64,000 nt of DNA from Diphasiastrum complanatum (Eukaryota; Streptophyta; Lycopodiopsida; Lycopodiales; Lycopodiaceae). Below, in pieces: positions 1 through 10,934 of the stretch. The notes beneath the pieces were generated by a model. The model saw nothing but the letters and a program-made list of their open reading frames with translations, had not been told where the DNA came from and made no database searches. The position numbers were made by a program, and so were the translations under genes. The DNA lies in NCBI GenBank assembly GCA_029204225.1, contig MU832027.1, forward strand, positions 26,809-90,808. Direction: 5' to 3'. How positions within the stretch are numbered: the first letter of the stretch is position 1; every line of letters starts with the position of its first letter.

Positions 1-444
1 AGACTAGGGTTTCATTTTAGGTCAAGGAGAGTGAGTTAACTTCCTTATTACATGCTGGAAATCCACCTAACTTCAAGAAGGAAGTCGAATTTGCTATGTA
101 TTCCCTCTCTCCATAGTGAGAAGATAGAAAATTTTTGGAGCTCATTGGCAATCTCAAGCTAGTTCACTATGTACATTGAGTTTTTGTGATCCAAATGAGA
201 CCAAATCAATTTCTACTTGTTTCTCAGGTTGAAGGCCGTACTACAGCCTGTAGTACACACGTGTGGGCTCGGATTTCAATGTTGATCAATGCTTTTGATT
301 GTTAATGCTTGTTGTTTGTCAAACTGCCAATCTAGATCAACTTTTTTGTGTCTAGTTTTTTGATAGATTGTTAAGCAAGCATCCAATCACTCTTGTGGAT
401 CTTTTGTAGATCCATTTATGGTCCTAAAGTACAGTACTTTCACA
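1..444 (+). repeat. 5' LTR of element A (partial)
   Basis: Equals 3858-4301 base for base by eye and ends in CA immediately before the primer-binding site. Contains the palindrome CACACGTGTG at 256-265. Confidence 0.93.
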
Positions 445-457
445 TGGTATCAGAGCC
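445..457 (+). other. Primer-binding site of element A
   Basis: TGGTATCAGAGCC directly follows the LTR. This is the usual plant copia site, complementary to the 3' end of initiator methionine tRNA. Confidence 0.9.
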
Positions 458-881
458 AAGTACAAGAGCATAATCCATTGATCTAATGCAAATCCATTTT
501 TAGCAAGTTTTGGTGCTAAAAACTAGTATTGAGAGGGCAAGCTAGAATCTTGATTTTGGTGAGGAGATTTGATCCCAAACTTGGTAGGGGTCCAAATCCG
601 TACTGTCCACATGTGTGGGCACCTCTGAACCTGCATTTAATGCATGGTATTCATTTGATCCAAAAAAATTCAATTTGTGAGCTATTGGTGTAATTTTTGG
701 TGGAGATCCTAGAATAATCTACCAAGATCATTTGCCATTGATTAGATTTGAATTTGTTTCATGGAATCTAATTAATCTAGGCTGAGTTCAAGTCCTATTA
801 AGGTTAAAAACAGGTCTTGAAAGTACACCAAGAAGGAAGAAAGAGATTAAGTCATTTTTTTGTCCAAAAATAGCCAAAATT

Positions 882-1229
882 GGCAAGATTTGATTGTAAG
901 TAGATTTCACATCATCTTATCTTCATTCCAACTTTGTGAGGGAGTGCTAGAACTGAGATTATAAGTCCATTTGTTGGATTAGAAATCTAATTTGAGTGAA
1001 AAACTACAAGAGAGAGACCTTAGTGAGTTTCTAGAGACAATCAAATCCATTTCTTGGCAAGATTTGTTTGAAAGTAGTTTTCACTTCATCTTATCTTCAT
1101 TCCAGCTTTGTGAGGGAGTGATAGAACTATGATTATAAGTCCATTTGTTGGATTAGAAATCAAATTTGAGTGAAACACTTCAAGTGTGAGACCTTTGTGA
1201 GTTTCAAGTCAATCAAATCTATTTCTTGT
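882..1229 (+). repeat. Tandem duplication in the leader of element A
   Basis: Two copies of a 174-bp unit (882-1055 and 1056-1229), both starting GGCAAGATTTG and sharing long matching stretches such as the TAAGTCCATTTGTTGGATTA segment. The same duplication occurs in the second family member at about 62143-62490, so it predates the split of the two copies. It lies just before the gag start codon, in the untranslated leader where packaging signals are expected. Confidence 0.8.
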
Positions 1230-1249
1230 TTGTAGAAGTCACTAGTAAG

Positions 1250-2776
1250 ATGGGATCTGCTGGAGCATACCTTCTAGAAGCTAGTGAGAGGTTGAATTCT
1301 ACAAATTATGCTATTTGGAAGGTTAGAATGGAGTCACTCTTAGTGCTCCAAGACCTTTATGAGTTCTTGATTGAAGATGAAGATGAACCTCTAGGTGCAC
1401 AAGAGTTAGCTAGATACAAGAAGAGATCTAGGCTTGCACTTCATTGTGTGAAGATGAATGTGAGCAATGATTTGTTGAGAGAAGTATCAGCATGTACTAG
1501 TGCTAAAGAGGCTTGGGAGTCTTTAAAATCAATCTATGAGTCTAGCAACACTTCTAGAGTTCTTATGCTTAGAAATCAGATTTTGCAAAGCATGAGAAGA
1601 AGTGAGGAGAGTGCACATGATTATGTACTCAGAATCAAGTCTCTAAATAGGGAGTTGGCTTCCATTGGAGAGAAGATTCATGATGGAGAGCTTGTACAAA
1701 TTGTCCTTAATGGTCTAGGAGATGACTTTGCAAATTTGGTCCAAAGTTTTGCCATCCAAGACACTTTGCCAACTATAGAAAAACTTCACAGTGTATTAGT
1801 GGCTGAAGAGTGTAGGATGCTCCATGCAAAATCTAGGATGAGTTCCTTGTCTTTGCAGGATGGTGATGAGAAAGCCAATTTCTCAGTCAAGGGCAAAAAG
1901 AAGACCAATGGAAAGAAGAAGCATCCAAAGGAGGCCAAAGAAGAGGATGATGCATCAAGCTCAAAGGACAAGTCAAAGCAAAAATGCTTCTTTTGTGGAA
2001 GGAAGGGGCATTATGCATCTGAATGCTACAAGAGGCTAAGAGCACAAGTGGAGGAGGACAAACAAGGAAACCTTGCAAAGGAGGAGGAGGAGGATGAATT
2101 AGATGTATTCTTGATGGCATCTACATCCTCACCAACAAGCAATAGCAATTCAAGAGACAATTGGTGGATCGACAGTGGGGCTAGCTCCCACATGTCTTGT
2201 GAAAAGGACTTTTTCTCAACCTTACACTCATTCAATGATGCTAAAAAGTTTGTCTTTACTGCAAATGATGAAGAGTGTAGGATAGATGGTGTTGGCACCA
2301 TTTCTTTGTATCTAGAATCCTCAAAATGCATGGATCTAGAAAATGTCCTTTATGTACCATCAATCACCAAGAATATGCTTAGTGTTGGTCTACTCTTAGA
2401 GAGTGGTTTGGATGTCCACTTTAAGCATGGTGTTTGCTTCATCTTGAAGAATGATGTTTGCATTGCAAAGGGATTTAAACATGGAAGATTGTTTAAGCTG
2501 GAAGCTAGTGTTGCTTTTGAAAGAATGAGCTTGGCGAAGGAGGAGATCACTCAAGAGGAGATCTTGGCAAAGTGTGATCTTGCTTGCATTGAGGAGGAGC
2601 ATCAAAAGGAGGAAGATCTTGAGGATCAGCCTCAAAGCATGAGAGTTCCAAGGGAGTCCTCAATGACAATGGCCGAGTCATCAAATTGCATGCAAATTGT
2701 CCATTCAAGTGTGCATCTTGCAAGGGTGGTGAGCATTGGAGAGTCTACTATCTTTGAATACTTAGACATGAGGTGA
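1250..2776 (+). CDS. gag: Gag-protease protein of non-autonomous copia element A
   Basis: Structural (capsid-nucleocapsid) protein, 508 codons, with a retained aspartic protease segment. The start is the ATG at 1250, in the sequence MGSAGAYLL, matching the N-termini of the related proteins in elements C and E; the frame is open a little further upstream without an ATG. A copia gag domain fills about the first 200 residues. A zinc knuckle CFFCGRKGHYASEC (CX2CX4HX4C, all ligands present) follows, then an acidic stretch, then the protease motif WWIDSGASSHM. Full-length relatives continue into GAG-pre-integrase with a WHKR-GH motif. Here that part is replaced by an unrelated glutamate-rich tail ending at TGA. 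The ORF is intact although pol is gone, which suggests the product may still be made. Confidence 0.88.
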   Translation: MGSAGAYLLEASERLNSTNYAIWKVRMESLLVLQDLYEFLIEDEDEPLGAQELARYKKRSRLALHCVKMNVSNDLLREVSACTSAKEAWESLKSIYESSNTSRVLMLRNQILQSMRRSEESAHDYVLRIKSLNRELASIGEKIHDGELVQIVLNGLGDDFANLVQSFAIQDTLPTIEKLHSVLVAEECRMLHAKSRMSSLSLQDGDEKANFSVKGKKKTNGKKKHPKEAKEEDDASSSKDKSKQKCFFCGRKGHYASECYKRLRAQVEEDKQGNLAKEEEEDELDVFLMASTSSPTSNSNSRDNWWIDSGASSHMSCEKDFFSTLHSFNDAKKFVFTANDEECRIDGVGTISLYLESSKCMDLENVLYVPSITKNMLSVGLLLESGLDVHFKHGVCFILKNDVCIAKGFKHGRLFKLEASVAFERMSLAKEEITQEEILAKCDLACIEEEHQKEEDLEDQPQSMRVPRESSMTMAESSNCMQIVHSSVHLARVVSIGESTIFEYLDMR

Positions 2777-2799
2777 CTTGTTTCTTACCTTTAAGATCC

Positions 2800-3390
2800 A
2801 TGGTGTTTATTACTTTGTATGACAAGACAATGAAATGGGATGCTTTGAAATCTACATTGGTTGTTGATAAAGCAATTTCATTGGATAACTATTTTTGTAA
2901 TAGTTTGAATAGAGTCATAAAAGATGAAACATCATTTGCTTTGGAAATCTTTGTGTCCACATGCTTTGTGCATGATCATTCCAATGTAAGGACCAAAGAT
3001 TATCCTATTTCAATGATAGGAATAATGGTAGTGTTTTGCTCTTCAAGTAGAGATTGTAGAATCTACTTGTTTTCAACCAAAGAATTTGTCAATGGTGGAA
3101 ATGTGATCTTTCAAGAGTGGAAGATTTGTAAACTTGAAGAAGCACCTTTGGATCAACACCTTATTCAATTCATTGATGGTTTGGAGTCAAGTCAAGTGGA
3201 GGAGCAAGCTCAAGACCCGAGGACTCCAAGAAGAACCTTTAGTATCAAGATGGAGCCATCTAGGCTCAATCATATGGATCAAGCAAGACAAGTTGTCTTT
3301 GGCAACATTATTTATGCACTTAATATTTTAATTGATGTATCTTCAAGTGCACAAAATGCCTTGGAATCCATGGCTTGGCATGATGTTTAG
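2800..3390 (+). pseudogene. Open relic of copia integrase C-terminus and linker in element A
   Basis: A frame of 196 codons from the ATG at 2800, shifted relative to gag and starting just after it. The middle resembles the integrase C-terminal region of element C in register: RTK followed by GIM, then SSS, a YL segment and VIF-E. Further on, EEQAQDPRTPRR and EPSRL match the integrase-RT linker. The first part is not recognisable. It is a deletion remnant of pol that happens to remain open; I see no evidence that it is translated. Confidence 0.6.
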
Positions 3391-3424
3391 TTTTGAAGTG
3401 TGCTACATGTATATAGACACATTT

Positions 3425-3543
3425 ATGGAACATCTTGTAAGGGATCCTCTAAGAGGTGGTGAAAGATCCTTCATGGACATCATTCTCTATTGGAGTCTCA
3501 AAAGTTCCTTCTTTGTAGCTGGATTTTTTAGACACTTCTAAAA
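3425..3543 (+). pseudogene. Short RT relic in element A
   Basis: A short frame containing ERSFMDI followed by LYWSL, matching ERSFMDITLFRQL near the end of RT in element C. With the integrase relic upstream it shows that A arose by internal deletion of a complete copia element with the original order kept. Confidence 0.65.
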
Positions 3544-3587
3544 GCTTTCATTGATCTATCAAGAGAGTTGTAAATAGATCAAGCTAA

Positions 3588-3600
3588 ATTTGAGGAGGAG
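3588..3600 (+). other. Polypurine tract of element A
   Basis: ATTTGAGGAGGAG directly abuts the TGTGAAG start of the 3' LTR, the expected plus-strand priming position. Element C has the same GAGGAGGAG core. Confidence 0.8.
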
Positions 3601-4301
3601 TGTGAAGAATTGCCAAAAATTGGCAAATCTAGCTTGATCAAAAACCATGTAGAATAGTGTAAATTGTGTACACAAGTGGGTCCCACACATGTGAGGCCAT
3701 GATGCCACGTGGGAAACCCATCCTAATGTAGGCTAGGTCAAGTCCATAGGGTTGGTCATGTCATTTTGGTAGTGATTCCTAGTTTATAGGACTAAATCCT
3801 AGATTTAAGGTGAAAATTTGACCAACTAGCTATCTACCAAGCATGACTCTAGGAAATAGACTAGGGTTTCATTTTAGGTCAAGGAGAGTGAGTTAACTTC
3901 CTTATTACATGCTGGAAATCCACCTAACTTCAAGAAGGAAGTCGAATTTGCTATGTATTCCCTCTCTCCATAGTGAGAAGATAGAAAATTTTTGGAGCTC
4001 ATTGGCAATCTCAAGCTAGTTCACTATGTACATTGAGTTTTTGTGATCCAAATGAGACCAAATCAATTTCTACTTGTTTCTCAGGTTGAAGGCCGTACTA
4101 CAGCCTGTAGTACACACGTGTGGGCTCGGATTTCAATGTTGATCAATGCTTTTGATTGTTAATGCTTGTTGTTTGTCAAACTGCCAATCTAGATCAACTT
4201 TTTTGTGTCTAGTTTTTTGATAGATTGTTAAGCAAGCATCCAATCACTCTTGTGGATCTTTTGTAGATCCATTTATGGTCCTAAAGTACAGTACTTTCAC
4301 A
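3601..4301 (+). repeat. 3' LTR of element A
   Basis: 701 bp, TGTGAAGAATTG to CTTTCACA. Contains CACACGTGTG at 4113-4122. It differs from the second family copy (61004-61705, 702 bp) by roughly 2 percent plus one T in a homopolymer. Confidence 0.92.
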
Positions 4302-5905
4302 TGGAAGACAACAATGGCATGCTGACAATCTGCTTAGCATGCATGATGAGTGAATGTTTGAAGTATTGCTTCTCATTATAAATTTCTGTCTACGTAGAAA
4401 TGAGCTTGTAGCCCAACAATGCTTCCATAGCAACTCAATAAGAAGACTTGTTTTTTCTTGGCTTGATTGCTTGAGGTTTTTACAACAACCACACTGAGAT
4501 CATTTCTTTCTGGTACATTATGATCTCTTGATAAGGTAACATGATGCTAGCAACCATATACATCTTCTTCTCATACATCTTTTGCTCATACATAGCAATA
4601 CTACTGCTAGATACAATTTTGTCAAATCTTACTATAATTACTCTTTGTTCTAAACTATAGTTATGCAATTGATAACATAGATATCCTGTCTTCGATTACT
4701 CTACTTAGCCGAGTAATTGCTATGAGCTTTTTCTACTGGCTGTAATTCTTTCATGATATTCTCTTGTAGTCTACATTTCTAGAGCTTTACTGATCACAGG
4801 TATGATACCACTCAAGCTCTTACAAAAGTAACTATAATATCATCATTTTCTTTCATACTGGTTGTGATTAAGTATACTAAACGTGATAAAAAGCCTCCTC
4901 ATATCTTAACTGGCACTCTTATGTTTTTCTGCTCATCAGTAAGCCTTGTTGTGGTAATAGAAACGATAGTACCGAATATATCATGACATCATCTTCTCAT
5001 GATCACATTGCCACCACCATCTAGGTATGAGATTAATTTTTTTAAATTTTCTTAGCATCTCAACTTTATCAGAGAAATTACAAAAATGAAATTCTCTCTA
5101 TTATCGTTGTTCCTTAAAATGAAGTTTTTTTGTTGTCTTACACGATGTGTTTCAAATGATATTTAAACTAACCAAATACATTAAAACGTACCCAGCTTTG
5201 ACTTAATATACTCTTGGATTGCATGGATTTGTGCAAGGGTTACTATAGTCTTTGATGTTAGAATGACATGGATTTGCCCTAACATATTCATTGAGACTAT
5301 ACATGTCATTGACTCTTTACTTGTTTCTTTAAAACACAGCAGCGTTAATGAATTCATAATTTCTACATGTACTCTTTCAAGTTTACACTAGTAATTAAAA
5401 CTAGTAATCGAGCTTGAACACCCTTTGGAAAGCATGGATATGCTCAAGGGGTTTGACACCATTACATGACTCTTTTATGGGTCCACGGGTTAGCATAGCA
5501 TGGATTTGCTCTAAAACTGTTGTACATGTGTCCTTGCTCAACTTTTTAAATTTCTCTTAAAAACAATTTGCATATGTTTAGTAAGCATTCTTTCATTAGT
5601 GTAATGCTAATCCATCCTACGTGGCACCATTACCATGGGTTACCACATAGAGTGAGCATGAGTTAAGAGCTATCTCTAAGATCTATTTTCATGAACTTTA
5701 GTAGGTTTGTTACATAGACTATATTAGGGTAACCTTAGAGTAGGACAAAGTCTATCATTGAATGTCATCCCAAAAGTACAACACATAGGACCTAGGCATG
5801 ACACAATACTCCATGTCTAGCTCATTTCAAATGCATACTTCAAACTAACATTAAGCCAAATTTGTTTTTGAAGATCTTCTTGGACCTTGGACTTTTTCAA
5901 GATAA
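4302..5905. other. AT-rich intergenic DNA, no gene seen
   Basis: No convincing ORF or element end. A loose motif like GCATGGATTTGCTC recurs near 5221, 5267, 5434 and 5499, suggesting an old degenerate repeat. Confidence 0.5.
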
Positions 5906-7708
5906 ATGCTAGCGAATAGTGCAAATATTCATATTACATACATGAATGAGCAATTAAAATCATTGCGACAAACAAATCAGACATTGGCTAAAGAATTAAC
6001 AAATCTAAAATTAGAACTCACCAAGTCACAAAGTTTGAAGAATTGCAATCTTCAAACATTAGTCTTGAAAAGATATTATATGGATTTCAGCGAAAGCATC
6101 GAGTCTCAATGGATGACCAATCAAAAGACAATACTAAAAGGCGCAAACTAGATGTTCTGACACCAGGTGGTGGTGCTAGTAAAAGACGCAAGAGATTTAC
6201 AAAAGAATTTTTGAATAACATGGTCAGAGATAATTTCCAAAGCACCAAACATATGAAGCAATTCATGAAGGGTAAAGATTTGATGCAGATTGTGGAAAAT
6301 GAAACGAGTGATTCATTTTGTTTAAAGATTGCAAGAAGACTTGCTACCAGGTTTCAACCGAATCCAAATGTTAGAGAAATAGTTTATGCGTGTGATCAAG
6401 GAGGTGTGAGTCGAAAAGGATATAGAGCATTGAAAAAATTTATGAAAAAATCTGACCAAAACGGGTTGAAACGACATCAAATATTACCTGCTTACAAATT
6501 GCTTCAAACTACAAAGTGAGAATGCAATTCATTTATAGAATATGAATTAGGTGAATTCTTCCATATTCATACTTTTAAGATATCCAGCAAGCAAAAGGGA
6601 TCTATTGTTCGTTTTCATTATAACAATACAACAATATATTTTTGGATCTGGAAAAGGTCCAAGCAATGATGAAACGACATTACAATGTCAAAAGAGATGG
6701 TGAGTTCGTTTCACAATTATTATTTTTCTCTTTTTCGTAAGCAACAATTATTGTATGTTATTTACAAGAATTTGGTATTGCAGATATTGGAGGCAAAGCT
6801 ATATTTGTCATTAAGTTGGATGAAGCGGAGATCGTAAAAGGTCGCAAACTAGAACGTGTCACAATCACGTTGATGAACCAAGCATTGCAGGAGTCAACTG
6901 GAAGTGAGTCCAATAAATCTAGTGTGCAATCCGAAAACCGTATATGGTGGATAGCTACATTCGAAGTTCATAAAGAGACCCACGATGTGTTGAAGTGGGT
7001 ATTTGAACGATGCAATATATCCAAGGTAGTACAAGCACAAAATGGAGGACAATTGCTAAGTGTTGATGGCCAAAATTTTACTGTGGAATGGCACTTAGCT
7101 GCTGATTTGAAGACCCTAACATGCATGTTTAGTTGCGGGCTTGGTGCGAATGCCAAACATTTTTGCATATATTGTATGTCTGAAAGTGGCTGAAATAAAG
7201 GTGTGTTGCATTGCAACCCACGAGTTCCACCAAACAGGCAGAATCTAGACAAAGCATGGAGTCCCGTATTAGAGCTTCCTCTCGAAAGAGTCCATTTTTG
7301 CATGATGCATGGTGAATTGCGGATATTGGACAAGTTGTTATATTTGCATTGTTGCTATGCATCGAATATGCAACCCAAATCACGCGCGGATGTTAGCATT
7401 CAAAATCTAGAGGTGGTGTTATCAGAAATGGGACTTCACGAAGGCCATGTGAATCTTTCCAAGGACGTTGAGTTGAGTGGAAAAACTAAAGACTTGCCGG
7501 CAAAAGTTTCCATGGGGGGGTGCAAAAGCAAGGCATTTCTTGTCAAATCATACTGCACAAGAAAGTAGTCTTCAATGGGAGTGCCAACACTAGGTACTTT
7601 TTACCTGACTCATGGTTTAAATTTTTTTTTTCAAATGATCCGTCGGAATCGCATGTCGGAAACCCTGCTTCTTGTTGTAGTGTGCTTAGCGACAAAGTGA
7701 CAAAGTAA
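5906..7708 (+). pseudogene. P1: decayed multi-exon gene of unknown family (coiled coil, basic patch, Cys motif)
   Basis: Family not recognised. Visible parts: a coiled coil with leucine heptads (5906-6040); a basic patch SKRRKRF, probably a nuclear localisation signal; a conserved block around ACDQGGVSRKGY (about 6390); after an intron, KLDEAEIVKGRKLERVTITL (about 6810); then WHLAADLK and CIYC (about 7090-7175); a helical block VHFCMMHGELRILDKL (about 7290); finally GLHEGHV and the KARHFLSNHT region (about 7430-7550). A GTGAGT...TTGCAG intron lies at 6700-6783, and a second at about 6516 is likely. Damage: an in-frame TGA at 7191-7193 and a shift at the G run near 7517. The Asp-rich blocks followed by Cys pairs could suit an RNase H-fold transposase, but that is a guess. 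P2 at 14401-16053 is a paralogue in the opposite orientation. Confidence 0.6.
6700..6783 (+). other. Predicted spliceosomal intron in P1
   Basis: GTGAGT donor, pyrimidine-rich stretch and TTGCAG acceptor, 84 nt. Removing it joins the frame ending in RHYNVKRD to the frame beginning IGGKAIFVIKL without a stop. Confidence 0.7.
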
Positions 7709-9104
7709 GAATGAAATCTACATTAATTCTCAAAAATTGGCATCATGGAAATTTAAAGGAAGGCAAATGAACTTTCTACATAGTCCTCAAAAACCCGAGA
7801 GAAACCTATAAAATGCAAGGGCTTTGAGGATAACTCAAAAAGGTTTTAGGGGCACCAAGCATGCCAATCACTAAAAGGCACAAAGTAGCACTACATAACT
7901 GTACTAAGTAGGTAGGGCAGGCCCTTCAAGCGAACCAAACATACAAATCGTGCCTTCGGGGTTTCTAGCAAGAGCTTGTAATTGGACAGAGGGAACAGAA
8001 CCGATCGCCTGGTGTACAAAAAGGAATAAGAGTCTATGACCCACCTCAACATCAAGCTTTAGATGGACAGTTGCCAAGATTTGATGGAAGCTTTTCAACA
8101 ATCAGGTTGTATGCAACTGTAGAAAACATTCTTCTTAATGATTTTACTACATGATCTGACTATCAAACATAGCGCTCTTCTTAAATCCTCAGGGTATTTT
8201 TGGTGGAAATATTGTTTGTTGAATGTAGAAGGCCAAGACCACAGGTCCTACAAGGAATATCACAGCGGAAATTTATACTTTGGAAAAGGACGAACCGGAC
8301 TATCCAATTGTGAATGAAGTCTGTCGTATGTAGCAGACTAAAACGACATTCGTAAAAGCAACTCTATCTTGTCTACAAGGAAACAGGTGAGGGATAGAGG
8401 GAGCTGACAGAACCATTCAACCGGTAGAAGTATCCGTCCCATTATTCACGAGTCAACTGTTGTTGTACACATGATGCTAGCAATTGTTGTTGTTGTACAC
8501 ATGATGCTACCATAATTGAAGCATAGGCAAAAAAAACAGAAGGTGTTAAACTCCCGGTGACGAGTAGGTTGTCAACATAACGAGCTAGCCGAAGAGCAAA
8601 AGAGAAGATAACGAAAAGGAGGGGCTGTGAAGAAGGTTCGAAGTTCGCATGGATGATGAAAGCAGCCGAACGCTGCTGTCGCTTTCTCCCCCGAAAGCAA
8701 AACGCGTTCACACGGAAGAAGAGGAATAGGAGGAAGAGGAGCAGGACGAAGACTCAAAAGTTTGGTGGGTCATTGTACCCGCGAACGATTTATAATTGAA
8801 GTGGCTTTTGCATGTGCGTGTTGCTGTACCTCATATCTCTCTGTCTCTCTCTTTTCTCTCCACATGTGTATCAATCTTCTACGTGCTGGTTTTCGTGCAA
8901 TTTTCTGATCTTGAATTTAGTGTACCAAAGCATTTAATTTTGCTCGTCGATGTCACCATCTCATTTACTTCCATTAGTTTCTTGTGTTGTATGTCCATTC
9001 TCCTCCCATGTGATTGATTGAAATTGGACACTTGAGTCTTGGTCTCGAGGAGTCAAAACATATCATGATTAGCTCTTAGCCTCTCATCCACAACTTCACA
9101 AGGC
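7709..9104. other. Intergenic DNA, no supported gene
   Basis: No ORF with recognisable content. A short direct duplication (TGTTGTTGTACACATGATGCT) lies at about 8460-8510. Around 8560-8770 the base composition is richer in G and C and could be an old exon, but nothing identifies it. Confidence 0.4.
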
Positions 9105-9466
9105 CTTTTTACGTGTGAACCCTTTTGCATCTTGCCTCTCAAGATGGCTTAGATGGCATCATCTTCCGTCGAGAAAACCTCCTTGTTCTCTAATGTGTCC
9201 ACTATCTCGACTCATTCTTGGGTGAACAAGTTTGAAATTACCATTAATCTTGTAAGCTTGTCTTAAGCAATAAATCCTCCAATTTCACATAGTCATTTTA
9301 CATGTGACCTCCTCACTCCATCAAGATGGCTTGAGATGGCATTTTCAACGTACTCTATTGCATCAACCATCTCAACTTATTCTTATAGGTGAAGAAGTTT
9401 GCAACCACCAAAATCTTTTACTCTTGGGGCCCAATGAGTCTTAGGCAATCAGTCCTCCAATTAACC
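9105..9466. repeat. Diverged tandem repeat, two units of about 180 bp
   Basis: Two imperfect copies (about 9105-9282 and 9293-9466) share in order: TTTTACRTGTG, TCAAGATGGCTT, GATGGCAT, TCTCRACT-ATTCTT, GTGAA-AAGTTTG, GTCTTARGCAAT and TCCTCCAATT. No coding signal. Confidence 0.55.
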
Positions 9467-10397
9467 TAGCATGTTGTTTGTCCTGACATGATGACATCAC
9501 TTGAGTCCTTCCTCAAGTCCATTAACCCATAACTAGTTGTTTCATGAGTTGCACAATAAAACGTTTTTTGCCCTTCACCCGTGGAGAATAAAAATGTGAG
9601 CCGATCTTTGGCTTATGTCATCCTTTGATGAGGGGATTATGTGGAAAGGGACCCTTATTTGAGTCTAACTCTTGAGCCCAAGAGTAGGAAAAAAGGTCCA
9701 CCATGTCATTTATTACCCACCTAACATGACACTTACTAGAGGTAGCCTCGTATTACATCATGCAAGGCAAGAATATGCATCACAGAGTTTGTCATAGTAA
9801 ACATATGTTTTTTTCTTATGATAATACTAAAAGTAAAAAATTAAATAATGATTTTTGGCCTTATGTCGTTTTGTGTTGTTAATGTTGATGAGGAAGAATT
9901 TGTTGAAGTTAATCTTACTCCTGGTCATCTCATTTCTTCTAAGGACTTCTAGTGATCTGTATATACTAATTTTATTATTACTTGGAAAAGTCTGTTGTAA
10001 ATGATTGTAAAATAGAGATGCATGAAAAATAGGTCATGGTTCATCATTCATACATCAAGCAAGGCAATGTACGAGATTCTACACAATGTAAAGATTAATT
10101 TCCTCTTCCAATATCTTCACTAAAATGAGCTATGTACAAGCCACCATACAATAATGAAACTTGTTAGATTTCATTCCTTAAATCATTATGTAGTTTTACT
10201 CGCATTGTCGAAACAATGACAAAGGATTCGAGACCATCTACAAAAATACGCGTATTGTCGACACAGTGTCGAAAAGACCTAAAATGATTATTCGAGAGTT
10301 CCAAATAATGACTTCAGCAAATTTGATAGTGGTGTCTTATCCACTACATATTTCGGGTCCAATCCTGTAACTCCATGTGGTATAATGACACATTCAA
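9467..10397. other. Intergenic DNA, no supported gene
   Basis: AT-rich. A repeated CGYATTGTCGAMACA phrase at about 10200 and 10247 is the only structure noticed. Confidence 0.4.
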
Positions 10398-10905
10398 TTA
10401 GGGATGTGCCAAATGCGTATTTCTCGCCGAATTCATCTTGACACAAAAATCTTTAATAATATTATCTATAGATCTCTTAATAGAGATCGGGTTTAAACTC
10501 CAGTGGTCACTGCAAAATAAGATTGAAATTTCTTTAGCTGCAATTCTGAGAACTATTTCCATTGACAATGTCAATGTTAATGCATAAAATAGCAAGAAGC
10601 ATTTAATATATCTTACTTCGTATGATAAGGGATGAGCATATATTTTGTTGCTAGTGTGAATTCACTTCTCAGACATTGTGACAATGTGTCATTATTCTCC
10701 TTGAAGGCCTGAAGCAGAAAGTTACTCAGCATCAGCAACTCATTGGATGAATCTCTTGCAATGCAATATTGCAAGAGTGTAAGCCCGGACTCTATCACAG
10801 GATCACTGATAGAAGCCCGTCTGTCTTTGAGATCCAAGCAATCTAGAACTCTAAAATTAATACTACAATCAAGTTCATCTAGTCTAAAACAAAAAGGAGT
10901 ACCAA
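10398..10905 (-). pseudogene. Unidentified spliced exons downstream of the H3-like relic
   Basis: Reading leftward, an open stretch from about 10905 to 10617 (with IGTPFCFRLDELD and SGLTLLQYCIARDSSNELL) runs into a GTAAGA donor. The intron ends TTTTGCAG at 10510. The frame continues in phase (DHWSLNPISIKRS...) to a TAA at 10398-10400. The phase-preserving intron argues this was a real gene. It may be the 3' part of the H3-like gene just upstream, but a stop lies in each frame between them. Sequence helical, family unknown. Confidence 0.5.
10510..10616 (-). other. Predicted spliceosomal intron
   Basis: Minus-strand GTAAGA donor at 10616 and CTTATTTTGCAG acceptor ending at 10510, 107 nt. Splicing keeps the reading frame open across the junction. 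Confidence 0.65.
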
Positions 10906-10934
10906 TTGTATCTATAGCATCGGATATGTCTTTC

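Larger units (their letters stand above)
1..4301 (+). mobile_element. Non-autonomous Ty1/copia element A (gag-only type), 5' end cut by window
   Basis: Order seen: partial 5' LTR, primer-binding site, long leader, intact gag-protease ORF, short relics of integrase C-terminus and RT, polypurine tract, complete 3' LTR. The 444 bp shared by the two LTRs are identical as I read them, so insertion was recent. GAG-pre-integrase, the integrase core, nearly all of RT and RNase H are missing, so it cannot move by itself. This matches the class known as terminal-repeat retrotransposons with a GAG domain. A second copy begins at 61004. The left target-site duplication lies outside the window. Confidence 0.9.

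Noticed and set aside
1786-2635. Minus-strand open frames opposite gag (and the same at 63047-63896)
   Set aside because: Overlap the well-supported gag frame on the other strand and have no recognisable domain.
7191-7193. TGA in P1 as a recoded (selenocysteine) codon
   Set aside because: P1 has a second lesion nearby, and land plants generally lack selenocysteine insertion; simple decay is likelier.
8796-9017. Open frame of 73 codons with hydrophobic content
   Set aside because: No support beyond openness; composition reflects T-rich DNA and there is no promoter or homologue.
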